64,000 bases of DNA, taken from Macrophomina tecta. Lineage: Eukaryota > Ascomycota > Dothideomycetes > Botryosphaeriales > Botryosphaeriaceae. A program made the position numbers and the translations under genes. Location of the stretch: the NCBI GenBank assembly GCA_024180945.1, contig JAKSGN010000022.1, positions 124,001 to 188,000 of the forward strand, read 5' to 3'. Positions 34,352 through 47,006 of this stretch are shown in pieces; the first letter of the stretch is position 1; each line of letters starts with the position of its first letter. Below the pieces are notes generated by a model. It was not told the DNA's origin. It did no database searches and saw only the letters and a list, made by a program, of their open reading frames with translations.

Positions 34352-35867
34352 TCAGGAAGCCGCATATTCCTTGATGGGCGGCTCGATGAACACCTTATCC
34401 TTGTAGGTGTAGAGATTCAGCACGGCGATGACCAGGGTCGCTGACACATGGTAAGTGGTGGTAATTTGACGAGACTGGCGTTGGCCAAACATACCTTGTG
34501 TAACTAGAGCATCCTCCAGACTGAGCTCAGGTATCACGACTTGCTGGCACAACGTGCCGAGGTCCAACCTTGAGGGATCGCCAGGACCAGGGTTGGTCAA
34601 AGCATCGACGATGAGAGCGTACGCTAGGGGGCTGAAGAGGACGCCTTCATGTGTGTAGAGGCTACCGGCAGGTTGTCCTGCGCAGATGGACTGGACCTCG
34701 TTGTTGGACACCCCAACGTTCCGAGCGTCTTTGATGAACGCCGAAGCAGATTGGCCATGCTGCGGCTCCACGATTTCGTCTGTGGCGCTGAATATGCTCG
34801 TGGTCGGGACGTATGCCGAGTCGCCGTCCTCGATGCGGAGCGTCCGGATGAAACCAGACGTGTACCGTTGCTGGATTACCGATGGCGGACATGGTAGCTT
34901 TGGGAACGAGGGACACAGGACGTTGGCGAGGATTGTGCCATGAAAGTCAGCCGAGATGCTGATAAAATTTGCCACGAGCTTGTGGGCGGACGGCCAGTAT
35001 TTGAAGGCCCATTGAGCGTCGAGGTTGCCTTGTGACCAGGCAATAACGCTCACGTTGCTGCCTCCAGAGATGGCGGATACGTAATGGATGGCGTAGGCAA
35101 CAAATTCCTACGTCCATATCAGCCCCAGATTTACAGGTGAGAGCAAGAAACTGGCGGGTTGAAGCGCAACGTACCGCGCTCTCTTGAGCATCGGCTAGCA
35201 GAAATCCAGGAATATTCAGCCAGACAGGATCTCCGTACGTAGAGTTTGAGAGTAGCTTGATCAAGTTGGACTGAAATGAGATGCCGCCTTTCAGTCCGGT
35301 GCCATGCACGAGGATGACAGGGCTCACTTGCCCGAACGTGAAAGAAGACCTGAAGGCCTGTTAATGCCTCAAGTACGTGGTAGTCTCCAGGTTCCGTTCA
35401 CGGAATGTTGATAGCATCACGGAGGCGTGATTCACTTATCTCATATGACGGGTCTTCGTCCGATGCCTGTGGGTAGAGGGGACCTCCTGGAGGACTCGAA
35501 TTCACGTTATCGTCCGAATTGGATTCGTCCGAGAACCCATCGATGACGCCCTCCAGTCTGGCCGGCACGAGGCCATTCTGAATTAATTGTATCGCGTTCT
35601 GCGCTATATTCGTAGGGTTTGCCGAAAAGATGCCCGCAATCGCTGACATCACGTCCGAAGTCGCCGTAGGGGTCGCTGTTGGTGTTGCGGCCGAGATCTC
35701 GGACAGCAGTGCGCCGAAAACTGCAGATACGTCATCAAGCTCAGTGCCAACACTCGACATGAGGCTGTTGATGTCCACACCGAGATCGTTCTGGGGAGCG
35801 GAGGGCGCTGCATAGCACCACCCTACACGGGCGGCGGCAGCAAGAAAAGTCACGAGCAATAAATCAT
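34352..35867 (-). CDS. Secreted CalB-like lipase (lipase B family), start codon out of frame
   Basis: Exons 35859-35402, 35349-35175, 35107-34352 join in phase to give about 462 residues. N-terminal hydrophobic segment (LLVTFLAAAARVG), a pro-region (NPTNIAQNAIQLIQNGL...), the oxyanion/entry motif PVILVHGTGLKGG, WLNIPGFLLADAQ, nucleophile motif AWSQGN, acid TDEIVEP, and a THEGVLFSPLAYALIVDAL block that carries the likely catalytic His in this fungal subfamily. It ends FIEPPIKEYA. All catalytic blocks are intact, so the enzyme would be an extracellular serine lipase/esterase. The frame has no ATG at its start: the nearest, 35867-35865, is one base out of phase in a T run (ATGATTTATTG). The gene is therefore either newly frameshifted or has an unseen 5' exon. 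Confidence 0.82.
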
Positions 35868-38800
35868 TTTGACGAGCTCCGAGGAGTGATTACAGTCGGA
35901 CGGAACGAAATGAGAACATCAAATAGAGTAAAGCTGAGGGCTCATACAATTGGTTACAAACAATAGGCATCTCCGCTGGGTCCAGCGTCGACGGAAACAC
36001 GTGCGGCAGGGTCATCTCCTGAGCCGCGCGTAAGCAACGGGCAGGAAAACGCAACGCAGTCCGCAGCACCTTCCGCGTCTCTGCTGCGGGACAAGTACAG
36101 CCACCTCTACCCAGTGCGATCCTGACATCTTTGGAGCCAAAAAAGACTATACCAATATTTTCTCGTCAGCTCTTAAGAACCGTCTTTCATTCCGATGCAA
36201 TCCCCTGTTAATAGCGAAACAATGTAGCAAGCAGAGGATACGTAGGGCGAGCTCTCCCTGCGGCGTTCTACATTGCGCGCGGGAAGAGCGCAAGGCCGCT
36301 CTGGCCCAATAACAACAAGATCTGAAAGCGGATTAAACTCCGGCGGCTGACACGTGGAGACGCCGGTGCGAGACCGGGCTCAGAATCCTTCGCCGCAGGC
36401 TGGCTGTGCTGCAAGGGCGAAGAAACCCGACAGAATGCGAAGTTGGTAGGACTCTCGTTCTTTCGTATCCATCTTTTTATTTTCTTTTTCCTTCTTTTCC
36501 ATTTTTCTCTCCGCCTCATAACTCAATAAATTCCGTGCATCTGCGTACAATCTTCTTCTCTACGGACAGTCAAGGGAGACGGGAGGGCGCCGCTTGTTTC
36601 TGCCCGCGCCGCAAAGCTCGTATCGTGTTCGGCGAAAGCGCGGACGCTCGATCCAGTCCGACCCAGGCCGCCTACTGAGTCGTGGCAAATACGATAAATG
36701 GCGGTGCCGATGGGTCAATCACCGCGAACGGCGTGCTACCAAGTCACCTACTGTGCCTCAGGCGAAGAGCAACGGCAGCGCACTGTGTGAATCAGCCCGA
36801 TTTTACTTGGCCGTGGGGGCCAGGAAGAAAAAGGGGCCATGCACGGGCCAACCAGCAGTACGTGGAACGTCAGCTGCTTATCTTCACCTCGGGGTGAGCG
36901 CCTGCGGGAGTGTCTCAAAGCACGGATTGCTGCTTCTAGGCAATCGTTCAGACGTGCCGCGGTGATCTACGATTCCGTTATCCGCTGCGCCGCAGTGGAG
37001 CATGGCAATCATAGAATTCTCCGACTGCTCTGCGAGCGCTTCCGCCTCCCCGGTGCGCATGCAGCCTCCGGACTCACGGTCTTTTCTTTCCACTTCCTCT
37101 GCTTTCTCAGGGATCCTTCTCAGGAATGACGGACCGGCCGTCCGTTTCGAATGTGTTGCTTGATTTTGCTCGGGGCAATGAAATGGGCCGAATCGGGGGT
37201 AAGCAGGATGTGCCGTAGCCACCAGTCAAGAAAGTGGGGAAAGGGGTGGGTGGGTTGCTTCCAGCGGGTTTCTCTGCAGGCGGGGATGACCGTGTAGCAA
37301 AGCATAGCAAGTCTCTTGATTCTTTCCTTTTCCACCCATCACCGTTGAGAGTGTACTCTACGCTCGCCGACGACCGATTGTATGTCTCAGGCGTCGTGCC
37401 GGGTGCGATGCGGCTGCAAGCTGTGCTTGTCCGCCGCTTCTGTCACCATTGCCTGGGTAAACCAGAGTGGCATGACGAAGGCTCTGGTGAAGTTGGCGGC
37501 ACTGTGTAACGTTCGTTGGCCAAGACACTCTCAGCTTCGATACCATGCGATTTGCGTGGTACAGCTTTGGAGACGAGTGGTAGCCTTTAGAGCCTCACGC
37601 GTTGCACATACCCGACAGAATTCTTATCGAGACTCCTGAGGCCGAACACGAGCGGGCAACACATGTTACAGCGCGGCAGAAGGACAACGCAGGTAGGAAG
37701 GACGGAACTTGTAGAACTTGCCGCCCACTTGAGGCACGAGACATACTCGCCCGCAAACTGGGACGATCCGGGCACAACCCGCGAGTGAGCAGCCTACCGC
37801 GGCCTGCTCACGACTGCTCACCTTTCTCACTCTGGTGAGCATCCCTGAGCATGACTGAGCAACCCTCTTGCCAGATGTATATAGAACTGACGTCTAACTA
37901 GTAGATAGGACCCTCGTGGTCAACTTTGTCGATTGATTCTCATCTCATACTGTTGAGTGAACCTCCCCCTCCTAACACGACGGTCCCTAGAAAGCCAAAG
38001 CAACCCGGTAATACGCCTGACCTCCCCAGGCAGAGTGTCGGCGTAACGCTTACGCTTCCTATACGAGTTCGTGGCACCTCTTAGAGAGTACTTATGTTTT
38101 TCGCCTGAAAAATGCTTAGAAATGGTAGACGGCGCCCGTTCTGACTGTGGATTGTGGATGATTCTTGTTGATCAGACCGCTGTGGCCTGTCTCTTTTCAC
38201 CTTTCGTATACTCGTGGATGCCACGTCCTCTAAACGATGGGTTGGAAGTTACGCTATTGCTGCTACTAAAATGCATCTATTGTGTTTACTCTCGGAATCT
38301 TATTCATCTCTACCCATCCATTCGCGTGTGGAAGATAGGCTTTCCTTATCGGAGAGAACGACGGCGTCTTCAACTCTGTTAACTGTTAATTACTTGAGTG
38401 CAACAAAAACGAGGAGCTCACTTATTTGGAACCAAGAACCTATAAATGGCGTTCCGTCGAGCAGATGAGGTGCCCAGAGGTCTTGCCTAAGGACCTGCTT
38501 CACCCGAGTTCTGTAGCGGTCGACCATATCGGTAATGGTATCTTCTTGATGGTCTGTACACCAGAAGAAATTACTACGCTTCTTAGCCAATTCGACATAT
38601 TGTCTAATGTCAATAACTTTGTGTCGCGCGAACTGCTGATCTTCTAATGCATGGGATCAGGGAGTGCTCGTGATTGGGTTTTCTCAATTCTCTTGCGAAC
38701 TCAAAGCATATTTTTTTCAACCTCACAGAGTGGGCTGTTAACTGGTGGGAAAGTGATGGCATGTGAAGGATGAAAGCAACCTTGTTAAAGGTTCCTCGTG

Positions 38801-41344
38801 GCTATGTTTAGAGGGTGGTATTGATATTGATATCGGCTTGGAGGTTAGAACGACGAAAAGGATAACACACTGGGAGGTCTCTGTTATTGACCCTTGTTCA
38901 CTAGGATTGTGTAATCCATAGGGAGTACAGCATGCGGCTTCCTGCACATGTTTAGGTGCGACAATCTTTTATCAAACCTTAGCTCCCCCGGAAACTCCAG
39001 TTTTCATTACTCCAAAATTGTCAGAAGCCGCTGAATTGCCAAGTTCTGCTCTTCTAAAAGTCTCTTAATTGTTTCATGCCGCCTCGTATATTCAGCTTCC
39101 AGGAAACACTTTTCATCGTGCAAGTGGTTCTCAGTAGAGGTATGCTGGAGGTTCTTATAATGCTTCAAAACATTGCAATCTGTTGCTGGGGTTCGGAAAT
39201 GACCTAACAGACAAGGATAAGTGTATCATCCTTTTATCAGAATCAAGAACTCACCCTCTGACTCTTCTATAAATGATACCTGATTACTGTAGGGAACGCT
39301 CGACGAAGTACGCCCCTGTACTACACTCAGCTTTTAATATTCCTTTTTTCGCTTTCCTTTTCTGAAACCTTTAAGAATAGCAGAACCTTACCATACAAGA
39401 CGTGGTTGATTTGTTCCATGCTCTCTGAATAAACAATCCACCACGCCTTCTCGATCTATTATTTTCGGTACGATTGGTCGCTGGCTTGAATCTGTGAGGA
39501 CGTAACCCGGTAAGAGAAACGTATGCGTGCCCGTCTTTAGTCGTACAGAGCTGGGGACCACTTGAAGAGGATCATATGCCAGTCTTCCGGGGTTTAAAGC
39601 TGTGAGCGCTCCTACGGCGGAAAAAGGCGCTCTGTTCAGAGTCCATGAGGTTCATCAGCGGTGCCGTCAATACGTCACAGCTGTTATAGTCCAGAGACAT
39701 AGGAAAAATGTCTTCTGTGCTTGTAGCCTTTTGCTCTGAGAACGAAGTATAGGCGAGACTTCATCTGGGCAAATTAGACGCGGCGAGCTGAGCAGGGCTG
39801 GACAATATGGAGCTGCGAGGCAAGCAGCCGACATATTTTGTTGTTGCAATCGTCCGTTCCCAAGATCGAGACTCATCAGCTAGGACGTGTTAGTATATTA
39901 ATGGGAGAATCTGGAGGATGTGCGCACCCCGGGCTCCATGGTTGCACGCTGTGCCACGACCTTGAGGCGCAGAGTTTCGGTGAGGGCTACGGCAGAAAGT
40001 TCGAACTCAGAGCACGCGGAACTTCAGGGCTAATGTAGTCCAGAAACTCATTGTTGATAAAATTGGGAAAGCAGCTGGAGAAACTTTTTATAAAGAGCAG
40101 CTGCGTCTATGATCTGTGGTGCTTGGCGGCGGGAGGCGTGGAGGCTACACCATGCAAGCTTGCCTGTGCCGCAGCCATCATGCTAGGCCGGTCTTGACAG
40201 GAAGGAATTCCGGGCACGCAGGGGACCTACATGCCGTCACTTGGTCGAACGTCACCCGCTTGACGCTCACAGACGTGCTTTCTACAGTGCGTGTGCGCAG
40301 GGCCGTGAGAAAGTGCGGTCGACCTAGCTACAAATCCACTTTGAAAAAGGCTTCGGCGAATGTGGAGCACTTACCCTATGTTGTAGTCTAAGCCAAGTGA
40401 TCAGAATCGCGAATGTAGACTAAGCCCCTACAAGAGACATCTTCGCAAGAGCATGGTAAAGCAAAGGGCATCCACACAACTTATGAGTACATTAGTGGCT
40501 GTTCCCGATCACCTACCGGTATGTGTGTTGAGGACGGTCACCTGGGCTTAACTAACCTTGTGCTTGCTGGCGCTCCCAACGTCTGGCTACTCGTGTTGCT
40601 CAATAGCCATGGAAAGATCGAGAGCAAACTAAGCAGACTATGTCTTCGATGCTCGCAATTCGACCGCCGTAAATCTGGTATAGAATTGAGGTTAGCGGTG
40701 TAGGAAGGAGTAAGGTGTTCTGAGAGCGCGCATATGCGTATAGTCAGCTCTGGCGGGCGTCTCGCGCTTGGGTCGGATCTTAGTTGTGGACGCCATCTGT
40801 TGGGTGTGAAGCAGTCAATGTGTCTTACGACCGATGACGCAACAACGGGTCGCAAGATGCGGCACGAACTGAAGTTGTGCAACGCCGCTTTGGGTTGCAG
40901 CCGACTGCTAATCATGAGTATGGCATCTGCACGATTGCGTGTGCTGCCTGCTGCCCGAGCAAATGCTGCCAAGACGGCTGCGGGCGTCGGAGAGGTTGCG
41001 GATGACAGCCTTAGCAAGAGCCACAGGCTCGAGGATTGAGTTATTGCTTGCCTACAAGTACGCTGTGCATCGTGTCGACTCATCGAAGAATGGCAACACA
41101 TGGAGCGGGCTTTAGGCCTTGCGACAAGGTGGATCTCGAGCTTCATAGGAAACCGAAGCGCCTCGAGTTAGTTCGATGCATATACGAAGCCGAAGGCCCG
41201 CCTGTCGTACCCAGGCCGCCCCCAAGGCTCGCACCTCCTCCATGAGGACGCTGACCTTCCTCACTGGACTCTGAAACCCCATTTGCTACGCCTCGTTGGT
41301 TATGAACCACATAGGGGTTTCAACTGAATCATTGTCAAAGAAAC
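35868..41344. other. 5.5-kb region without a recognised gene
   Basis: Many short frames, none with a recognisable domain. 36400-36530 is a pyrimidine-rich tract. 36590-37330 is GC-rich. A TGAGCA/TGCTCA cluster lies at 37786-37861 followed by a TATATAG box. A 202-codon minus frame at 40538-41146 (Ser/Arg/Leu-rich) overlaps a plus frame and is not convincing. Confidence 0.45.
37786..37861. promoter_or_regulatory. Cluster of six TGAGCA/TGCTCA hexamers
   Basis: Direct copies at 37786, 37836, 37846 and 37856 and inverted copies at 37805 and 37815, in 76 bp. A TGTATATAGA box follows at about 37875. This looks like a multi-site binding region or the subterminal zone of a small transposon. Confidence 0.5.
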
Positions 41345-41625
41345 TGTTGAACTTGGGTGGGCCTCACGTCCGAACTCGGTGAGTCAGAAGAGAGAATCGA
41401 ATTTCTGCCTGTCCTTCTAGCTGAAGGAGATGATGATGGTATTAACGTCTATCTGTACTAACTTTATAGCCAGTTTGCCTCCCATGGGGCTTGTTGACGG
41501 GTGGAGTAGCCACCTTTTCGCTGGACAAATGAGATCCTCCGCTTCCTGCCCAGTTTTTATTACAAGTCCTGCTGTGCAGCCGCCTTGCTGGCCGTCCCCA
41601 GCACTCCGCGATTTAGATTCGCGGC

Positions 41626-44600
41626 TTAATCCGTTTGCGGTGCCTCGCTTCCGGCCCGGAACACCTCTGTTGATTCAACAAGGCTTTGGAACAGAAACCA
41701 CCCCGTTTGTCCGAGGAGGCCCTTAAGCTTCTCTGCCCTCGTCGCGACTCCCGGATACCCCCAGCCTGCTGCTAGGCGGCAGTCGATAAAGTGCCATTGC
41801 GCTTTCTCAGCGCCGCATTTACAGGTAAGTTTTGCCCTTTCATGCTTAAGGCGTCTGTGATATTCGGCGAAGTCCCCGTGTCCCGTTCTTTCGGCTAGTA
41901 GCCGATGCAGCGTCTGCCTTGGCAGTGCTAGTTCAGGGTTCCTTCCTTTTCTTATCTTGAGGCCTAGGTGCCGGTAAGTTGGCGTTTGGTGCTCCTCCCA
42001 CCAAGCCTCGTAGATACGCGACCTCTCCTCCCTATTCCTCCGCCTTGTCCAGGATACCGATGCCGGCCCTTGTTCACCGTTTAGTAGATCGATGGCTGCC
42101 TTCGCTAGCTGATCGGCCTCCTCATTTCCCGTGATTCCCATATGACCAGGGCACCACCTAGTCTCCACTGGGATTCGGAGTTCCTGTCTCGTGCTCTTTA
42201 GCCTCGTGAATTGGCTCTGTGAGCTGGCCGGAGTGTGCCCGTCTATGGCCTGTATGACTGAAGTGTTGTCTATGCATAGTACGACGTTCGTGGCTTGTAG
42301 GGCTTCTGCGTTAGTAGCCGCCCACGTGAGTCCTTCTGCTGCGCCTCGGATTCCGCGTCAAACACCTCCGCCTTGTGTAGGCTTCCATTTTGGGCCTGAA
42401 TCCGCGTGCCGTGTCTGTAGGCGACGAAGGCCCAGGCGGTCTTCGAGTTCATGCTTGAGCCGTCCGAGTAGATATGTAAAGTTCTCGGTGGGTCTTGTTT
42501 CAGTGATTCTGCAAATTCCTTTGCTCCCCTCTCTTTCCCTTGCGTTATCTTTTGGGGGGTATTGGTGTAGCTCGGCTGTAGTAGCTGGGGTCTTTCGCAG
42601 TCCTCTACTAGCTGCGCCATTCTTTGTAGCCTTGTGGCCCTCGACGGCGAATTGGGGGCCCTTGGAGCCCATCCCCCGTGACCTCTTATGACCTGTGTCC
42701 GCCCGACGATTGGGTGGGCCTTCTCTAGTAGCCTTAGACGAAGTGATGCCCTTCTCTGGATCTGTTGTACGAGCACGTTTGCCGGCGGAATCCCTGCCTC
42801 ACGATGGAGCACCGGGATCGGAGTCGTTCTCCATACAGGTGCTACAGCCCGGGCCGCTGTCCGTAGCGCCCTATCTACAGTCGCCGTATGGTATCCTTGT
42901 CTAGGTACCGCCGTCTTAGTAGTATAGTATGGTACCGGCTTTGTTGGTCCTTCATACCAGATCTCCGCGCCGTACGTAGCGACCGGGATTACGCATGCGT
43001 GTGCCGCTTTCGCCGCTGCCGCTGGGGGCATACCCTTTACAACCCCGTTTAGGCGTCGGAGGTGTGCCGCCACCTTGCTGCCTTTAGCACCCCATACCTC
43101 GGCGTGATGCCTAAAGTTGAGCTTTTGGTCAAGGTAGACCCCCAGCCATCGAACAGGTTTGTCTGTAGGGTGTATTGTCATCCCTCCTGCTTGGATTGTT
43201 TCGGATAGTTCTGGGGCTCTCTTTCTAGAGAAGTGGATTAGCTCGTATTTATCCGGCGCAAAGGCGATTGCGTTCTCCTCCCCCCAGCGTAGTGAATCTT
43301 CTAGGTCAGCCGTAAGGGCCTTAGTTGTCTCTTCTGTGTTCTTCCCCGTGCGTAGAAAGGCGACATCGTCGGCGTATGCGAACCGTGTCTGTACGTTCCC
43401 CCGCTTTAGCAGCGGTGAGAGATAGAGCATATAGAGGATTGGCGAGGCTGGGGATCCCTGTGGGACCCCACACTGCAGTTCCTTCTCGTCTGTGGTGACT
43501 CCTTCCATGCGGACCCTGGCTTTACGTTTGGTAACAAACTCCTGCGTCCACCTTACCACCCGCTCTGGCCAGCCTTGTTCTCGCAGCCGCTTTATTAGTC
43601 GGTTTGGTAGTACCGCGTCAAAAGCACCTTGCACATCCATCATCAACATGGAGGCCTCCTTGTGCTTTAGTAGCGCTTGTTCGACGTCATGTGCGGCGCA
43701 TGCGGCGAGGTCCAGTGCGGAGCGCTGTAGTAGCGCCCCAAAGTGTTGTGGGCTAAGTAGATTTAGCTTTACCGCTAGGTAGGACATCCTCCTTGCCACG
43801 AGCCGCTCTAGTCCCTTGCCGAGGCATGAGAGCAGCGGGATTGGCCGGTGGGCTCGAACACTTGAGGGGTCCCTTTCTGCCTTAGGGATTATAGCTACTT
43901 CTGCGGTTCGGAAGGCCTTGGGGTGGTATCCTTGTTGTAGGCAGCCTTGGTATAAGGCAGTAACTGTGCTCTTAATTTCCGGCCAGGCGGCCTGGAGCAG
44001 CCTGACCGTTACCCCGTCCGTGCCAGGCGTAGTGTTCCCGGTTTTAATGCAGTGTGCTTCTGCTTCCGCCAGCGTAACCTCTTCCTCCCACAGGATCTCT
44101 TCTGGCTCCGTCTCTAATGGGCACCATGGGTCTAGAATGTCCTGATCCGCATTAAAGCGGTACAGGATCTTTTCTCGAAGGAGCTCGGTTTTGTCTCTTG
44201 GATTTGTGATTGCCCTGTCTCCGTCAACTAGTGGCGGGGACCTAAAGCGGTCAGTTGCCTTGTGCCAAGCTGTGATCCGGAAGAGGTCTCGGTCGTCCTT
44301 AGCATTGGCGATCTGGTCTTCCCAGTACCGTCGTTTTGTTTTCCTAACTGCATCGCGTAGTGCTTCTTTTTCCCTCTGCTGCTCTTCAGGGTAGCATTCC
44401 CTTAGACGGCGCACTGCCGCCTTGCAGTCGTCATTCCACCACGCAGCGGGCTTGCCCTTAGTTGTGGCCTCTTTCCCTACCACGGCTATAGCCTCCTGAA
44501 GTAACTTTACTAGTGCATGTGTGGTTCGCTCTAGGCCCTCCCTTGTGCCTATGTCGGCTGTGATTGTGCCTATATTTCTCTTCACGGCCTGTCGGAATTC

Positions 44601-45341
44601 CGCGAGCCGGTCCTCGTGTACTGTAAGTTTACGCGTTTTTGTCCAGATCTGGGTTTGGATAGGAATGCTGGTCCATAGCGTGTAGTGGTCTGATCCCGTG
44701 CGTAGTTCCTCCAGTACCTTGGTCTCCGTCCCTAGGATGTTCGTGAATACTAGGTCTATGGTATTGCCCCGGTCGTGCGTAGGGCCTTCCGGATTTATAT
44801 TAAAGAGCCTCCGGCTTTCAGCCCACTCAGCTATCCGGTTACCAGGGCCTCTATGCCGGCCGTGCCCCGGCTGCCAGGTCCAGTGAACCGCGTTGAAGTC
44901 GCCTGCTACTACTGTGTCCTGGGGCAGCTCCCATGCCTCTAGCTCCGCTAGGGGGGAATCCCCTGTCCAGGGTCTATAGACGTTGGCAATCGTGATCCTG
45001 TTTACCTCTACGCACGCGTTAGGCGTGTTGAAAGGGCGTATTTGGAAAGACTGTAGGCTCGGCGTCTTTCTAACGTACGTTAGGACATTTGGGGGCGTCG
45101 ACCAGTCGTCTTCTGGGGCAAAGGCGTCAAAGCCCGAGTGGTTCTTCGTTAGCCTCCTTCCTTTCCTTAGGTGCGCCCAAGGCTCCTGTACTATCAATAT
45201 ATCTGCTTGCGCCTCCCAGGCAAGATTTAAGGCTACGTCCTGCACGGGTCCACTCGTGTGAGTGTTCACCTGCATGAGGCGGAGCTTGTTCCTCGGACGA
45301 GTCTTTTTCCGCCTACTCCCGCGGTTTTCGGTGTCCCGCAT
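41626..45341 (-). pseudogene. LINE ORF2 (endonuclease, RT, RNase H) with one frameshift
   Basis: Start ATG 45341. Order: APE-type endonuclease (QVNTH, QEPW, AGDFNAVHW, GNTIDLVFTN, GSDHY), reverse transcriptase (VPQGSPASPILYMLYLSPL, FAYADDVAFL, WLGVYLDQKLNF), RNase H (YSDGS, then after the shift NAEALQA, CIDNTSV, CPGHMGITGNEEADQLAK) and a C-terminal CKCG...HFIDC zinc motif. The first frame runs to 42270, but homology leaves it near 42357 (after VFDAE) and continues in the next frame to 41626. The total of 3716 bases is one short of a multiple of three, so a single-base deletion explains everything. All catalytic residues are visible in both halves. The endonuclease and RT are intact as written; RNase H is cut. 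Confidence 0.9.
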
Positions 45342-45536
45342 TTACTGGCGTAGGTTAATCGCACCAGTTCCAGGAAGTCCTGGAGTCGGAGTGGCATCCA
45401 TAGCCTCTCCTTCTGATTCCTCGGAAGGACTAGGCGTCGTCCTTCCGTTTAATTCCTCACGGCCCTGCTCGGGGAGGCGCTCCTCCCGGGCCGCCCGTGG
45501 TAGGCTCTCTTCGCTGGGAGTGTCATTATGTGCTGC

Positions 45537-47006
45537 CTAATACTCCTGTTCCCCGAGCCTCCTGATGGCTTTCAGCTGACGCTGCGTGGGTCTGACAACT
45601 ACTCCGTCCTTTCTTCTAGGGCGGGCCTGGCAGCCAAGGTATTGAGCCTCGTGTGGGCCCCCGCAGTTGGTGCACTTGGGCGGGTTGTGGCATTGTTCGT
45701 GCTGTTCCTGGGCTCCGCAGCGCGGGCACCGGGTAGCTCTATTGCAGGCTCTAGGGTCGTGGTATCCGTAGCACTTTTGGCACTGCGTGATCTGTGTCTT
45801 TTTCCGGATAGGTTCCGCGGGTCCGGACTCGAAGAGCCTAAAGCTCCTCTTTACCGGCTCTGCCAGGTACACGATCCAGTTGCGCGTAGATGCGTTAGGG
45901 CTACCGTGTCTTGTCTGCTTGAAAGTGACTGGGTCTTGTCCTGTAGCCGCCTTGATCTCTTCCCCTAAGAAGTCCGTTATCGGGCGGAGCCCTCCGACAG
46001 TGTTGATGTTGACAGGGAGGTTCTTAACCACGTATCCGTGCCATTCCTCCGCCGCTTCAACTTTGGCCCCTTCCTTCTCGAGGAAAGAGTATGGTGTTAT
46101 AAGCCGCGTTCTGCTCTCGTTGTTGTTAGCTCGAATAGCGAAGCCAGTTCTTACTGTCTGTATCGACTTGATGTCAGATAATTTAAGGCCAAACTGGTCC
46201 GCTAGAGCCACCTTCATTTCTGTTAGGGAGCATTCTCTCCATGGGTGCCCAGCCGGAAGTCTGAGAAAGACGCGGTCATCCTTTGTAGGCTGTGTTGCCT
46301 TTAGTGCCGTGTTTCTAGGCTGTGCCGTTATTTTAGGGTTTGTGTGGTTCCGATTTTGGCCCTTCCGCGTAACCTGAATCCACTCTCCTGCCTCCTGCGC
46401 CACTGCGGCATAGCTTCGTGGCTGTGCGGGCCGGGGCTGCGGTCCTGGCTGTTCTGGCTTTCTTACCGTTCCCTTTTTCTGCTGAGCCGGGGGGGTACTA
46501 TGGACTGGGACTGGCGTAGTCTCTGCCCCTTTCCCCTGTCCGCTCATTGGTCGTTCGGCGGCCGTGCCGCCCCTGTAGGGTGTTACAAGCCCCAGAAGTG
46601 CCTCAGATAAGGCCACTCGGGCCGCTTTCGCCCACTTGCTGTGCGCCCCAGCGGTAAAGGGGCGTAGTGATTGGTCCAGGGCGGCGGAGGTCGCCGCGAG
46701 TACGTCCTTCATCGCCCGCTTTTCTTCCTCTTCCTGGCGGAAGAGTTTTTCGACCTCCTTTAGGAGGCCTGAGGTTTCAGGGGCTCGCTGTTGCTGCCTC
46801 TCAGGAGCGTGCCTGAGGGGGACGGGTTCGACGACGGCGTTGATGGTTCGTTTGGCCTTGCGGACGTTTGGCTCGAAGAGGCCGGTGCCTGAGAGGGAGG
46901 AGGTGACGATAATGGGCTCCCTGGTGCGTGCGGCTGCTGGAGTTTCCATAGGGTCCTCCGCCGGGCGTTTGCGAGGCAAGGCGGCGCTGGTATCCGCCGT
47001 TGCCAT
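45537..47006 (-). CDS. LINE ORF1, gag-like RNA-binding protein with three zinc knuckles
   Basis: 489 residues from the first in-frame ATG (47006-47004). The N-terminus is basic and Pro/Ala-rich. A coiled-coil-like stretch (LLKEVEKLFRQEEEEKRAMKDVLAA) lies about residues 80-105. A conserved region about residues 250-390 (VFLRLPAGHPWRECSLTEMKVAL) corresponds to an RRM-like ORF1 core. The C-terminus has three CCHC knuckles: CQKCYGYHDPRAC, CPRCGAQEQHEQC, CTNCGGPHEAQYLGC. The protein should coat LINE RNA and act as a chaperone. No stops or frameshifts. It is separated from ORF2 by 195 bp. Confidence 0.9.
   Translation of the reverse strand: MATADTSAALPRKRPAEDPMETPAAARTREPIIVTSSLSGTGLFEPNVRKAKRTINAVVEPVPLRHAPERQQQRAPETSGLLKEVEKLFRQEEEEKRAMKDVLAATSAALDQSLRPFTAGAHSKWAKAARVALSEALLGLVTPYRGGTAAERPMSGQGKGAETTPVPVHSTPPAQQKKGTVRKPEQPGPQPRPAQPRSYAAVAQEAGEWIQVTRKGQNRNHTNPKITAQPRNTALKATQPTKDDRVFLRLPAGHPWRECSLTEMKVALADQFGLKLSDIKSIQTVRTGFAIRANNNESRTRLITPYSFLEKEGAKVEAAEEWHGYVVKNLPVNINTVGGLRPITDFLGEEIKAATGQDPVTFKQTRHGSPNASTRNWIVYLAEPVKRSFRLFESGPAEPIRKKTQITQCQKCYGYHDPRACNRATRCPRCGAQEQHEQCHNPPKCTNCGGPHEAQYLGCQARPRRKDGVVVRPTQRQLKAIRRLGEQEY

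Noticed and set aside
40538..41146. 202-codon minus-strand open frame
   Set aside because: Composition is low-complexity Ser/Arg/Leu, it overlaps an open plus frame, and no motif or intron structure was found.
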